A stretch of DNA of 64,000 nt from the NCBI RefSeq assembly GCF_030506325.1, contig NZ_CP120683.1:992001-1056000 (forward strand), in the 5' to 3' direction. How positions within the stretch are numbered: position 1 is the stretch's first letter; each line of letters starts with the position of its first letter. The notes under the pieces are model-generated. The model was not told the DNA's origin, did not search any database, and saw only the letters and a program-made list of their open reading frames with translations. A program made the translations under genes and the position numbers. This DNA comes from Tunicatimonas pelagia (GTDB taxonomy: Bacteria; Bacteroidota; Bacteroidia; Cytophagales; Cyclobacteriaceae). Positions 42,838-50,701 of the stretch are shown here, piece after piece.

Positions 42838-44159
42838 ATATTTTCCGCCTCAGCTTACGAAATATGACCAGCCGTCCGCTCAGTACTACCCTGAGCCTGG
42901 TACTGCTAACACTAGGTGTAGGCATGATCGCTTTGTTGTTGCAGGTGAACCGCCATATTCAGCAACAGATGGAAAACAATATTCGGGGTATCGACATGGT
43001 GGTAGGAGCCAAAGGTAGTCCTCTGCAACTGATTCTCTCAGCGGTCTACCATATTGATGCCCCTACTGGTAACATTGCCCTGCATGAAGCGGAGCAACTT
43101 CAAAACAATAGGCTGGTAGCTTATGGTATTCCCCTTTCCTACGGAGACAGCTATGAGGGCTACCGGATTGTCGGTACCGATCATCAGTACCCTGAACTCT
43201 ACGCTGCTACACTTGCTGAAGGCCAGCTCTGGCAAGCTCCTTTTGAAGTGACGGTGGGAGCGACGACAGCCAACCTCCTGAACCTGAAGATTGGCGACAA
43301 TTTTGTGGGGGCGCACGGACTAACCGAAGGTGGGGAAGTGCATGACGAACACGCGTATCAGGTAGTAGGCGTATTTGACTACACCAATTCAGTACTGGAT
43401 CAACTGATTCTTACCGCTACTGAAAGTGTATGGGCAGCCCACCACCATGAAGAAGAGCATGAGGGGGAAGAGCACGGACACGGAGAAGAAGAAGAACGCC
43501 ATGAACATCAGGAGGGAGAGGAACATCATGAGCATGAGGAAGAACACAAACATGAAGAAGGGGAAGAGCACCACGAACACGATGGAGAGCACGAACATGA
43601 TGAACACGAAGAAGAGCGGGAAATTACTGCAATGCTGGTGAAGTTCCGAAGCCCGATGGGGATAGTACAACTTCCCCGTAGGGTGAACGAAGACACCAAT
43701 ATGCAGGCGGCAGTGCCCGCTTATGAGATCAGTCGGCTGTTCAGCCTGATGGGGGTTGGGGTAGATACGCTCAGCACTATCGCACTAGTGATTATGGCTG
43801 TTTCAGGACTTAGTGTTTTCATCAGCCTGTACAACGCCTTGAAAGACCGACAGTACGAAATGGCTTTAATGCGAACCTACGGAGCCAGTCGTTGGCAGTT
43901 GGTAGGGTTGGTACTCCAGGAGGGTTTATTGTTGACCTTGGTCGGTTTTTTGCTGGGTATTTTAGTGAGTCGTCTGGGGCTATGGTTAATATCCGGTCTG
44001 ATGGAAGCGAGCTACCACTACTCCTTTTCAGGATGGGGCTGGTTGGTCGAAGAATGGTGGTTACTGGTGAGTGCTTTAGCTATTGGGCTACTAGCTTCCC
44101 TACTTCCAGCGATTCGCGTATTTCGTATCAACATCTCCAAAACATTAGCCGATGCTTAG
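42834..44159 (+). CDS. FtsX/MacB-type permease with a long His/Glu-rich loop
   Basis: 441 residues. N-terminal helix (STTLSLVLLTLGVGMIALLLQ), MacB-like periplasmic domain (NNIRGIDMVVGAKGSPLQLILSAVYHIDAPTGNI), then about 60 residues almost all H, E and G (nt about 43441-43620), and three C-terminal helices of the FtsX domain (ALVIMAVSGLSVFISLYNALKDRQYEMALMRTYGASRW). The loop points to the periplasm and must bind metal, surely zinc given the operator and neighbours. The start overlaps the ATPase stop; the end overlaps the next gene by 8 nt. Confidence 0.9.
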   Translation: MNIFRLSLRNMTSRPLSTTLSLVLLTLGVGMIALLLQVNRHIQQQMENNIRGIDMVVGAKGSPLQLILSAVYHIDAPTGNIALHEAEQLQNNRLVAYGIPLSYGDSYEGYRIVGTDHQYPELYAATLAEGQLWQAPFEVTVGATTANLLNLKIGDNFVGAHGLTEGGEVHDEHAYQVVGVFDYTNSVLDQLILTATESVWAAHHHEEEHEGEEHGHGEEEERHEHQEGEEHHEHEEEHKHEEGEEHHEHDGEHEHDEHEEEREITAMLVKFRSPMGIVQLPRRVNEDTNMQAAVPAYEISRLFSLMGVGVDTLSTIALVIMAVSGLSVFISLYNALKDRQYEMALMRTYGASRWQLVGLVLQEGLLLTLVGFLLGILVSRLGLWLISGLMEASYHYSFSGWGWLVEEWWLLVSALAIGLLASLLPAIRVFRINISKTLADA

Positions 44160-44586
44160 ACTGACGATCGTATTTTTACTGTTTATCGCTACTCCGGGTT
44201 GGTCACAAACCGAGATTACCTGGCTAACCCTAACGGATGTAAAATTCACCCGAAAATACTTTGAGGAGGTAGACGAATATCTCTTTTACCCTCAGTTCGG
44301 GGCTACCGTGAAAGACCTGGAAGGCAAAGAGGTATACTTGCAAGGCTATATGCTGCCAATTGCCCCGGAAGAAGATATTTACATTCTTTCCCGTTATCCT
44401 TTTGCCTCCTGCTTTTTCTGCGGGGCTAGCGGTCCGGAATCCATTGTGGAGTTGAAGCTTAAACCCGGTCATCCGAAGTTCCAAATGGACCAGACGGTAA
44501 CCATTCTAGGTAAATTACGGCTCAACCAGGATGATATTAATGAGTGCAATTTCATATTTGAAGAGGCTGAGGTTTACGAAGATTGA
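44152..44586 (+). CDS. DUF3299-like exported protein of the zinc ABC system
   Basis: 144 residues: signal peptide FLLFIATPGWSQ, then VEYLQGYMLPI-like KEVYLQGYMLPIAPEEDIYILSRYPFASCFFCGASGPESIVEL, a DUF3299-type OB-fold, with Cys-rich CFFC. Relatives accompany FtsX permease/ATPase pairs in zinc-regulated operons of proteobacteria. Likely a periplasmic helper, possibly metal binding through the Cys pair. Translationally coupled to the permease. Confidence 0.75.
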   Translation: MLRLTIVFLLFIATPGWSQTEITWLTLTDVKFTRKYFEEVDEYLFYPQFGATVKDLEGKEVYLQGYMLPIAPEEDIYILSRYPFASCFFCGASGPESIVELKLKPGHPKFQMDQTVTILGKLRLNQDDINECNFIFEEAEVYED

Positions 44587-44758
44587 TCGATAGTATACTT
44601 GTAATGGTTCAAAAGAACCACGTGGCCACAGAAATATACTCACTTACCCAATCATTCTTTTAAAAGTATCTGTGGTATGTTAGGTTTTCCCTACGAAAAT
44701 ATAACGAACAAATGTAATATTGCGCTTACCTGATATTACTTGGTAACAAAAGAAAATT

Positions 44759-45661
44759 ATGGCAAAAAAATCACTTCTATCAATCTTATTTTTCTTACTA
44801 GTTTTTACACAAGGGTATTCGCAAGAAACCAAAACATTAAGACTGAAAATAGAGGATATTATAAGTTCTAAAAACGCGATTGTTGGAGTTGCGATTAATG
44901 GGATGGACGTTAAAGACACGCTGAGTATTAATGGTCAAAGGCACTTTCCGATGCAAAGTGTATTCAAGTTTCCCATTGCGTTGACCGTTTTATCTGAAAT
45001 GGACAAAGGCAATCTTTCTTTTGACCAAAAAATTGACATCAAGAAAAGTGAGTTATTACCTGGGTTATGGAGTCCAATACGAGAAAAATATCCAGAAGGG
45101 GGCACACTTACCATAGCGGAAATTCTAGAATATACCGTTGCTTTGAGTGATAATGTAGGTTGCGATGTACTGCTAAACCTTCTTGGAGGGCCTCAAGTGG
45201 TAGAAAACTACTTTTCTAGTCTCGGTTTTAAAGATTTTTCGGTTAAAATAAACGAAGAGACTATGCAAAATAATTGGGATTTGCAGTTTCTAAATTGGAC
45301 AACGCCAAAAGAAGCAAACAGAATATTAGCAACATTTTATGAGAACAAAAGCGGGTTGCTCTCCGAAGAAAGCTATGACTTTGTGTGGGATGTAATGAAA
45401 GGAACCAAAACAGGTAAGGGCCGATTAAAGGGACAATTGCCTAAAGAAACGGTAATTGCTCATAAAACAGGGTGGTCAGGAGCACATAAAGAAACAGGAA
45501 TAACGGCCGCAGTCAATAATATTGGGATTGTTTTTCTGCCCAATGGAAAGCACTTCACCATAAGCGTTTTTGTCACTGAATCAGCAGAAAATCTTGAAAC
45601 CAGTGAGAAAATAATAGCTGATATTTCGAAAGCAACTTGGGATTATTTCACAGACAAATAG
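44759..45661 (+). CDS. Class A beta-lactamase (subclass A2-like)
   Basis: 300 residues with signal peptide ending QGYSQE. Catalytic S67-V-F-K70, SDN at 130-132, omega-loop NEETMQNNWDLQFLNWTTP containing the general-base Glu, and KTG at 236-238 in AHKTGWSG. The layout is that of the Bacteroidota A2 enzymes (CepA/CfxA/PER relatives). It hydrolyses penicillins or cephalosporins in the periplasm. A+T content is visibly higher than in the neighbouring ABC genes and it has no functional link to them, so transfer into the zinc island is likely. It lies between the ABC system and a REP-like hairpin. Confidence 0.93.
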   Translation: MAKKSLLSILFFLLVFTQGYSQETKTLRLKIEDIISSKNAIVGVAINGMDVKDTLSINGQRHFPMQSVFKFPIALTVLSEMDKGNLSFDQKIDIKKSELLPGLWSPIREKYPEGGTLTIAEILEYTVALSDNVGCDVLLNLLGGPQVVENYFSSLGFKDFSVKINEETMQNNWDLQFLNWTTPKEANRILATFYENKSGLLSEESYDFVWDVMKGTKTGKGRLKGQLPKETVIAHKTGWSGAHKETGITAAVNNIGIVFLPNGKHFTISVFVTESAENLETSEKIIADISKATWDYFTDK

Positions 45662-45674
45662 CTACATAGCCTGC

Positions 45675-45713
45675 CCCCTACTGGTTGCAGCGAGACGCTA
45701 CGACCAGTAGGGG
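45675..45713. repeat. REP-like palindrome A, after the beta-lactamase
   Basis: CCCCTACTGGT (45675-45685) pairs perfectly with ACCAGTAGGGG (45703-45713); the loop holds a further AGCG-AGA-CGCT stem. It could also terminate the beta-lactamase transcript although no T-run follows. A diverged copy lies at 46919-46968. Confidence 0.75.
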
Positions 45714-45796
45714 TATAACACCGAACGCACCCATCGGCACGTTTATTCAGCCGTTGCAATCAACTGTCTACTCCACATTTACCCATAAGAAACTTA

Positions 45797-46915
45797 ATGC
45801 CTATGGTAGTTATTAAAGCGTTAGACTTTACAGTGAAGATTGATGAGCTTCAAAAACACCAGCTCGTAGCCAAAACCTATTCTGATGAAATATCATCAAA
45901 CCAAGTCCTCTTAAAAGTCGATAAGTTTTCGTTTACCTCCAACAATATCACCTATGGTATCGTAGGGGAGCGAATGAGCTATTGGAAATTTTTTCCAACT
46001 CAATCTGGCTACGGAATTATTCCAGCCTGGGGCTTTGCCAGCGTCATTATCTCCAATCATCCGGATGTAAAGGTGGGCCAGCGATTTTATGGCTACTATC
46101 CAATGAGTACCCATTTACTGGTGACCATTGACCATGTTAGTAGCAAAGGTTTTGTGGATAAGACTGAGCACCGTCAAGGACTACCACCAATCTATAATTT
46201 CTATACCAATACAGAGCATGACCCTAATTTTACCCCAGAAACTGAAAACCTGATTTCCATATTTCGTCCCTTGTTTATTACATCTTTTTTGATCGATGAT
46301 CATTTGGCAGCGCAGGATTTTTACCAAGCCACTCAACTAATCGTCACCAGTGCATCTAGCAAAACTGCTCAAGCAGTGGCGTGCCTGTTAGCGCATAGAA
46401 AAAAAGAGGACGGATTGAGATTCAACCTTTTGGGGCTTACCTCAAACAAAAATGTAGCATTTGTCAAGCAACTAGGTTGGTACGATCAAACAATGAGTTA
46501 CGACGAAATTTCTCATCTGAATGCTAGCGAAAAATCCATTGTCGTGGATTTTACCGGCAATTACCAAACTCAATTTCAATTACAAACGCTGCTAAATGGC
46601 AACCTGGTCTATAACTGTTTGGTAGGACTGGTTGATTGGCAAAATCTAACAGGCGAAAACCCATTACCTCAAAAGGGAAAACTCTTCTTTGCTCCTACGT
46701 ATGCCGAGAAGCGACAAAAAGAATGGGGGGCAGCAAAGTTTCATCAAAACACTGGAATGGCTTGGCAACAGTTTATAGACGCTATTCAACCAATAATCTC
46801 AATTGAAGAACATAGTGGAACTGAGGGGCTGGAACAGTTATATTTAGATACGTTAAACGGAAAAATTGACCCTAGACACGGTAATATCGTGAGGTTGAAC
46901 AAACGTGGCGACTGA
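45797..46915 (+). CDS. DUF2855 family protein
   Basis: 372 residues of the DUF2855 family, a diverged relative of medium-chain reductases: VLLKVDKFSFTSNNITYGIVGERMSYWKFFP, GIIPAWGFASVI, GQRFYGYYPMSTHLLV, and QLIVTSASSKTAQAVA where a Rossmann loop would sit. Reaction unknown. Higher A+T than neighbours. It is bracketed by two related palindromes in the same orientation, which suggests a small mobile or inserted unit. Start ATG 45797 is followed by a second ATG at 45803 (MVVIKAL). Confidence 0.82.
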   Translation: MPMVVIKALDFTVKIDELQKHQLVAKTYSDEISSNQVLLKVDKFSFTSNNITYGIVGERMSYWKFFPTQSGYGIIPAWGFASVIISNHPDVKVGQRFYGYYPMSTHLLVTIDHVSSKGFVDKTEHRQGLPPIYNFYTNTEHDPNFTPETENLISIFRPLFITSFLIDDHLAAQDFYQATQLIVTSASSKTAQAVACLLAHRKKEDGLRFNLLGLTSNKNVAFVKQLGWYDQTMSYDEISHLNASEKSIVVDFTGNYQTQFQLQTLLNGNLVYNCLVGLVDWQNLTGENPLPQKGKLFFAPTYAEKRQKEWGAAKFHQNTGMAWQQFIDAIQPIISIEEHSGTEGLEQLYLDTLNGKIDPRHGNIVRLNKRGD

Positions 46916-46918
46916 TGT

Positions 46919-46968
46919 AGCTCGCCCCCACTAGTCGTAGGGCCCGAGTCTCGCTACGACCAGGAAGC
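46919..46968. repeat. REP-like palindrome B, after DUF2855
   Basis: Arms CTAGTCGTAG (46931-46940) and CTACGACCAG (46954-46963), one wobble. It shares TAGC..GCCCCC at its start and CGCTACGACCAG near its end with palindrome A, in the same orientation. Confidence 0.65.
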
Positions 46969-47171
46969 GTGCTAACTTACACTACCAACCGTAGAACACT
47001 CCTTTGGTTCGATACACTCCCTTCGCCTGAAACAACAGAAAAACGTTGAGGCAGTGAAGTAAGGGCGTTGGTATCAAAAGTTTCGGTAAAAGTGAAGCTA
47101 ATCACCCCAATATGAAGCCCGTGAGCAAGGTTACTGGTTTTGATCCACTCAGAACTTGTTCTGCCATTTCG

Positions 47172-48749
47172 TTAGCCAAGTTGCTGTATCTGATTGAGCA
47201 ACGCCCCCTGAATGGTGACCACCGCTGATCGGGGGATACTATTGGGTTCGCCTGGCCAATGGCTCGTGAGTGATTCCAGAGACGACGATTGTTCGCCGGG
47301 GTGCTGAACGCTTAGAAATAGAGTGCTTCCATCCGGGGAGAAGCAGGGGCCCGTAAACTCAGCGTCTACCGGGGCACTCGCCATTTGAATCACTTCTCCG
47401 GCTTGGGGGCCGTCACGCATCACCAAGAACAGACCATTATTTCTGAACGCGCTGTACGGGGGCTGATTCATCTTGGAACCGGAGATGTCAGAGGTAAACC
47501 ACAGATTGCCCGCCCGGTCGAATACCATATTATCGGGAGAAGCGAAGCCGGTATCTTCCCCGCCCGTCAGATACGTAGCAGCCTTAAAAGTTAACGCAGC
47601 ATGGTCGCCGTTTTCTTCCTCAATCTTGAGAATAGAACCAAAGAAGTTTTCTCGAGGAATATTGTTGGTCAGCGCGACTAGCACATCGCCACTTACTGGG
47701 TCAATCTCAATATCTTCGGGACGGTCGAGCCGCGTAGCTCCCAGAATCTTGGCCGATTCTCGCAAGTAGACGAGGGCTTCGGTCTGGGTCTTAAACTGCG
47801 TCATCAGCAGCGGCTGTTGATTCACGTCTACCGGAATCCACATGCCTACGTCTAAGTTGGCTACGTACAGCGTACCTTCCCGCAGCGAGCCGGGTTGGCT
47901 GGAGATGAATTTGTACAGATGTTCGTCGTTTTTATCGTCTCCGGTGTAGACCACCAGTCGCCCATCGGCTAGCTCTTTGACCGTGGCGCATTCGTGGGAG
48001 CAGCGACCCAGAGCCACGTGTTTCTGGGCGGCTCCGGTGGTGGGATCTACTTCTACCACCCAGCCATAGTGCTCCGGCGGATTGGCGTAGAATTTTTCCC
48101 AGCCTTCGGTACTCGGCGTAATGCTTCGGTTGCTAGAAGAACGATCACTGTAGAAATGTTGATAGTTTTCTTCGCAGGTAAGCACCGTGCCCCAGGGAGT
48201 AACTCCACCCGCGCAGTTGCCTAGCGTACCCATTGCTGTGCGTTTTCCTTCTATCGGAGTCCCCCAGTTAAAGGGAATTTCGGTAAGCCCAGTAATGCGT
48301 TTATTATCCGGGTGGGGTACAACTGACCATTGGCTATTTTCTTTTTTCACCCGTACCAAAGAACCCCCGACAGCGTACATTTCCTTCTCTACCTGTTCCT
48401 TGGTCTTTCCGGTAACCGCTTTCTGATGAATCATTAAGGAGTTAATGTACTCATGATTCACCCACAGGGTACCCTCATCGGTTTTTTGCTTATCAGGCAC
48501 AAAGGCGATGAAATCGTTATTGAATCCGAAAGTGTCTTGCTCACTGATAGGATCGCCCCACTGAATTAATAAATTATAATCCAGCTCTTCAGCTAACACT
48601 AAAGCATCATCGGAAGAAGGGGCAATGCCCCGAACTGACTTAGAGTTTACTTTCTTAGCTGCACATCCGCTGACGGCGTACGGTAATAAGGAGGCTGAAA
48701 CTGTGCCTTTAGTTAGTATTTCCAGAAATTTACGTCGGTTAGGTAGCAT
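47172..48749 (-). CDS. phoX: PhoX-family (DUF839) alkaline phosphatase
   Basis: 525 residues. N-terminus NRRKFLEILTKGTVSASLLPYAVSGC is a Tat-like signal that also has a lipobox-like Cys. PhoX hallmarks: GNCAGGVTPWGTVLTCEENYQ, LGRCSHECATV, and LDRPEDIEIDPVSGDVLVALTNN, which carry the Fe/Ca ligands. PhoX releases phosphate from organic esters and does not need zinc, unlike PhoA. The consensus promoter (TTG in box 7, 19 nt, TATTTTTG at 48808-48815 complement) sits under the zinc-type operator, so it may stand in for a zinc phosphatase. Confidence 0.88.
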   Translation of the reverse strand: MLPNRRKFLEILTKGTVSASLLPYAVSGCAAKKVNSKSVRGIAPSSDDALVLAEELDYNLLIQWGDPISEQDTFGFNNDFIAFVPDKQKTDEGTLWVNHEYINSLMIHQKAVTGKTKEQVEKEMYAVGGSLVRVKKENSQWSVVPHPDNKRITGLTEIPFNWGTPIEGKRTAMGTLGNCAGGVTPWGTVLTCEENYQHFYSDRSSSNRSITPSTEGWEKFYANPPEHYGWVVEVDPTTGAAQKHVALGRCSHECATVKELADGRLVVYTGDDKNDEHLYKFISSQPGSLREGTLYVANLDVGMWIPVDVNQQPLLMTQFKTQTEALVYLRESAKILGATRLDRPEDIEIDPVSGDVLVALTNNIPRENFFGSILKIEEENGDHAALTFKAATYLTGGEDTGFASPDNMVFDRAGNLWFTSDISGSKMNQPPYSAFRNNGLFLVMRDGPQAGEVIQMASAPVDAEFTGPCFSPDGSTLFLSVQHPGEQSSSLESLTSHWPGEPNSIPRSAVVTIQGALLNQIQQLG

Positions 48750-48833
48750 TGTGATATAGGGTTGGAGAACACAATTTATTCTTAAAGAATTGAGTAGACT
48801 CTACCTACAAAAATAAGGAAGCAATCAAAAAAC

Positions 48834-48846
48834 GCAACAATGTTGC
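48834..48846. promoter_or_regulatory. Putative Zur box 7, ahead of PhoX
   Basis: GCAACAATGTTGC, identical to box 1. On the minus strand TTG is followed after 19 nt by TATTTTTG, perfect for the -7 element. The start codon lies 59 nt further on at 48749. Confidence 0.88.
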
Positions 48847-48947
48847 ATTATAAAAGCGCAGCATTGGCTAAATTAATCTCTTTTCGGCCAGATACCAGCT
48901 GTTTTAAAACAGTGAAGTGACTTAAAGTTTTGAGATCGGAATGAGTA

Positions 48948-49017
48948 AAATCCCCCTCCCCTCGTGCCGCGGCGGCTTTGAAACAGAGCTGCCGTGGAAC
49001 GGGATTGAGGGGGATTT
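48948..49017. repeat. G/C-rich intergenic inverted repeat
   Basis: AAATCCCCCTC (48948-48958) pairs perfectly with GAGGGGGATTT (49007-49017). Inner arms GTGCCGCGGCGGC and GCTGCCGTGGAAC extend it with few mismatches, leaving a 20-nt central part. Looks like a dispersed repeat of the AATCCCCCT type. The rest of the 338-nt gap (48750-49087) contains box 7 and no gene that I credit. Confidence 0.75.
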
Positions 49018-49087
49018 GCTACTTCGGGTAGTATGATTGGCCGTGAACCCGATAGTGCTATAGTAAACAATCTAAATCGCTTCTATG

Positions 49088-50677
49088 TCAGTTTAGGTCC
49101 CAGAACAACGAATTATTTAAATCATCATCGGCTGCTATTCTGGCATAATTTACTTCATTGAAAGTTTGTTCGGAACCAGGAATGTTGAAACGAACCGGAG
49201 GTAGCGTTTGAATATTGCTATTATCAGGTTCAAAAACCAAATCAATTTGATCCAATCGTCTAAACTCTGCCCAATTTTCATAAGGTTGAATAATGTTGTA
49301 GTGAACCCACTTTTGTCTAGCGATAAGTTCTAATTTTTCATCATTCGTAGTAGCAGCATCCCAGCTTACGTCAGCTCCGGCCAGGTAGGCGGATACGTCT
49401 TCCTCAGTTGGAGTGATTGGTTCAGGAGCCGGACCAACATCGTTGGTTACAGCTCTGATTCTTACGTAGTGATCTACCGAATGAGCGACAGACGATTCAT
49501 AGGAGGCTTTACCCATAGCATCATCACCCGACTTCAGATAGTATTCGGCCTTATACAGATCAACTTCAGCAGCGTTAATAATTAGTCCCGGGAAAAAGCG
49601 GTTCCTGGCGTAGGTGCCACGGTTAAACTGGGCGATTAAACCATCACCTACATCATTAGCAACATCAGCAGCATCAGCGAGCTGATCAATCCCGTTATAA
49701 ACCCCTTCTGCGTTTTCGCCTGGTTCCCAGATATAGGGCAGTCGGGGATCTCCCGTGCTGACCATCTGATCGAGAAAGGCTTGTCCCGCAAAGCTTGAAT
49801 ACCATCCTTCGGCATCATTCTCCAGCGTAGTGATATTTGAATTGACGGGTGTACCAAAATCCACAACATCAATCTGTATGTTCTGATCATTATCCTCAAC
49901 GACCGGATAATCAGCAGCGTTGCTTACAATCTGTCCAATCTCAGTGGTGGCACGAGCACTAAATTCAGGAGCATCTTGAACTCTGGTAAGCATTCGTAAC
50001 CGAAGAGAGTTGCAATACCTACGCCAGCTATCAACATCACCCTCATTCACGTAATCCTGAATAGTAAAGGACGACTGGACAACATCCGTCAACGCTATAT
50101 CATTCAGGTCATCGGCGATCGTTGCCAGTTCATCCAACATAAACGTATAGATGGCACTGGGGTCGTCAAATTCCGCCAATGAAGCCACATAATCTCCACC
50201 GTTTTGGCTGAGTCTTCCGGCTTCCAGGAACGGAATGGCTCCGTATAGATCCGTAACTCGCTGGGTATAGTCATACATATATACCTTAGCAGCCAGCATA
50301 AAGATTTTCTTATCGGCCTGCTCAGTTTCAGGTGCATTATTATAGGTTTTCTCAAGCTCTCTAAACTGAAACAACGTTCCGTAATAGTTATTCCAAACCG
50401 CGTCTGAGCCAGACGATGGCGGTATATATTGGTTGGGTTCATTTTCCCAACCGATAATTTGCATGTATCGGTTTAAACTGGTTCGTAGTACAACAAAATA
50501 GTTTATATACGCTTTCAAAACGTATTCCCTATTTTGGTATAAAAATCCTGTGAACTGGCGATCAATCGAGGTACTTGCCAGTTTACCGGGATCTGCGTAG
50601 GCATCTTCAAAATCCGATTCAGTACAAGAAAAAAGAACCGAGATAATTAATACTGTTACTGATAATATCTTTTTCAT
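49088..50677 (-). CDS. SusD/RagB-like lipoprotein (SusD-like_2)
   Basis: 529 residues; lipobox VLFSCT. TPR-rich SusD fold: YINYFVVLRTSLNRYMQIIGWEN, FMLAAKVYMYDYTQRVTDLYGAIPFLEAG, DWRRYCNSLRLRML-like DSWRRYCNSLRLRMLTRV, LIINAAEVDLYKAEYYLKSG, and IQPYENWAEFRRLDQ. It caps a SusC channel and binds the ligand, usually an oligosaccharide or peptide. Lies 24 nt after susC on the same strand. No carbohydrate enzyme is adjacent on this strand, so the ligand is open. Confidence 0.9.
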   Translation of the reverse strand: MKKILSVTVLIISVLFSCTESDFEDAYADPGKLASTSIDRQFTGFLYQNREYVLKAYINYFVVLRTSLNRYMQIIGWENEPNQYIPPSSGSDAVWNNYYGTLFQFRELEKTYNNAPETEQADKKIFMLAAKVYMYDYTQRVTDLYGAIPFLEAGRLSQNGGDYVASLAEFDDPSAIYTFMLDELATIADDLNDIALTDVVQSSFTIQDYVNEGDVDSWRRYCNSLRLRMLTRVQDAPEFSARATTEIGQIVSNAADYPVVEDNDQNIQIDVVDFGTPVNSNITTLENDAEGWYSSFAGQAFLDQMVSTGDPRLPYIWEPGENAEGVYNGIDQLADAADVANDVGDGLIAQFNRGTYARNRFFPGLIINAAEVDLYKAEYYLKSGDDAMGKASYESSVAHSVDHYVRIRAVTNDVGPAPEPITPTEEDVSAYLAGADVSWDAATTNDEKLELIARQKWVHYNIIQPYENWAEFRRLDQIDLVFEPDNSNIQTLPPVRFNIPGSEQTFNEVNYARIAADDDLNNSLFWDLN

Positions 50678-50701
50678 ATGTAGTTAGTCTGTTCTTTACA
50701 A

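Noticed and set aside
43389-43670. Antisense open frame rich in F, M, L and V over the permease
   Set aside because: It is the mirror of the His/Glu-rich codons (CAT/GAA read as ATG/TTC); no independent signals.
48873-49070. Minus-strand 65-residue frame between PhoX and SusD
   Set aside because: Runs through the G/C-rich inverted repeat; no start signal and no protein-like pattern.
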